64,000 bases of DNA from Mactra quadrangularis (taxonomy: Eukaryota; Mollusca; Bivalvia; Venerida; Mactridae): the NCBI GenBank assembly GCA_025267735.1, contig CM046309.1:59833319-59897318 (forward strand), given 5' to 3'. The position numbers and the translations under genes are program-made. How positions within the stretch are numbered: the stretch's first letter is position 1; each line of letters opens with the position of its first letter. This document shows, in pieces, positions 63,968-64,000 of the stretch. Below the pieces are notes generated by a model. It searched no databases. It was not told the DNA's origin and saw only the letters and a list, made by a program, of their open reading frames with translations.

Positions 63968-64000
63968 ACAGTTCGTGAATGAAAGGAAATGTCATCTCTT

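Larger units (their letters stand above)
61704..64000. other. Sequence upstream of the start exon
   Basis: Promoter or upstream-intron DNA. It contains CACTAGCCTGA-type dispersed repeat fragments at 61800-62055 (also at 45489, 55520 and 58955), a SINE and a hAT-like element. No TATA box or CpG island can be assigned. Confidence 0.5.

Overview
This is AT-rich animal nuclear DNA, most likely from a bivalve mollusc. The evidence is long introns with GT/AG borders, many short tRNA-derived SINEs, non-autonomous DNA transposons and foldback elements, GAT/AAC microsatellites, and a repeat carrying 'gaccttgaccttgtgacc' followed by a GGAC run that I associate with bivalve genomes. I cannot name the species; a veneroid clam is a guess.

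The window holds one convincing gene, on the minus strand, running through almost its whole length. Seven coding exons (61703-61591, 50366-50154, 48366-48257, 24700-23084, 21622-18098, 6762-6596, 4200-4120) join with matching splice phases into an open frame of 1942 codons. The start lies in the first exon and the frame continues off the left edge. The N-terminus has the layout of a synaptotagmin-like protein (Slp/SYTL in vertebrates, Bitesize in Drosophila): an SHD1 helix, an eight-cysteine FYVE-like zinc finger, an SHD2 segment, then a very long acidic, Ser-rich linker. The tandem C2 domains expected next would lie beyond base 1. A separate first coding exon at 26411-26351 has a donor of exactly the right phase to join the exon at 24700. 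It predicts a second isoform that lacks the whole Rab27-binding region.

Region by region: 1-4119 is the intron towards the missing C2 exons; 4201-18097 holds two introns and exon 6; 18098-24700 holds the two giant linker exons; 24701-48256 is a long intron with the alternative first exon, a 12-13 copy minisatellite, a nested 2.25-kb DNA transposon and most of the SINEs; 48257-50366 codes SHD2 and the zinc finger; 50367-61590 is a repeat-rich intron with hAT-like and Tc1/mariner-like elements; 61591-61703 is the start exon; 61704-64000 is upstream DNA.

The most notable points are the loss of the aromatic pair in the SHD2 Rab27-contact motif (W-A-A in place of W-aromatic-aromatic), the alternative first exon, two independent 33-bp coding repeats in the linker, two related families of small palindromic elements, and several cleanly delimited transposon insertions with target-site duplications. 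I see no prokaryotic system, no CRISPR array, no rRNA gene, no genuine tRNA gene and no intact transposase.
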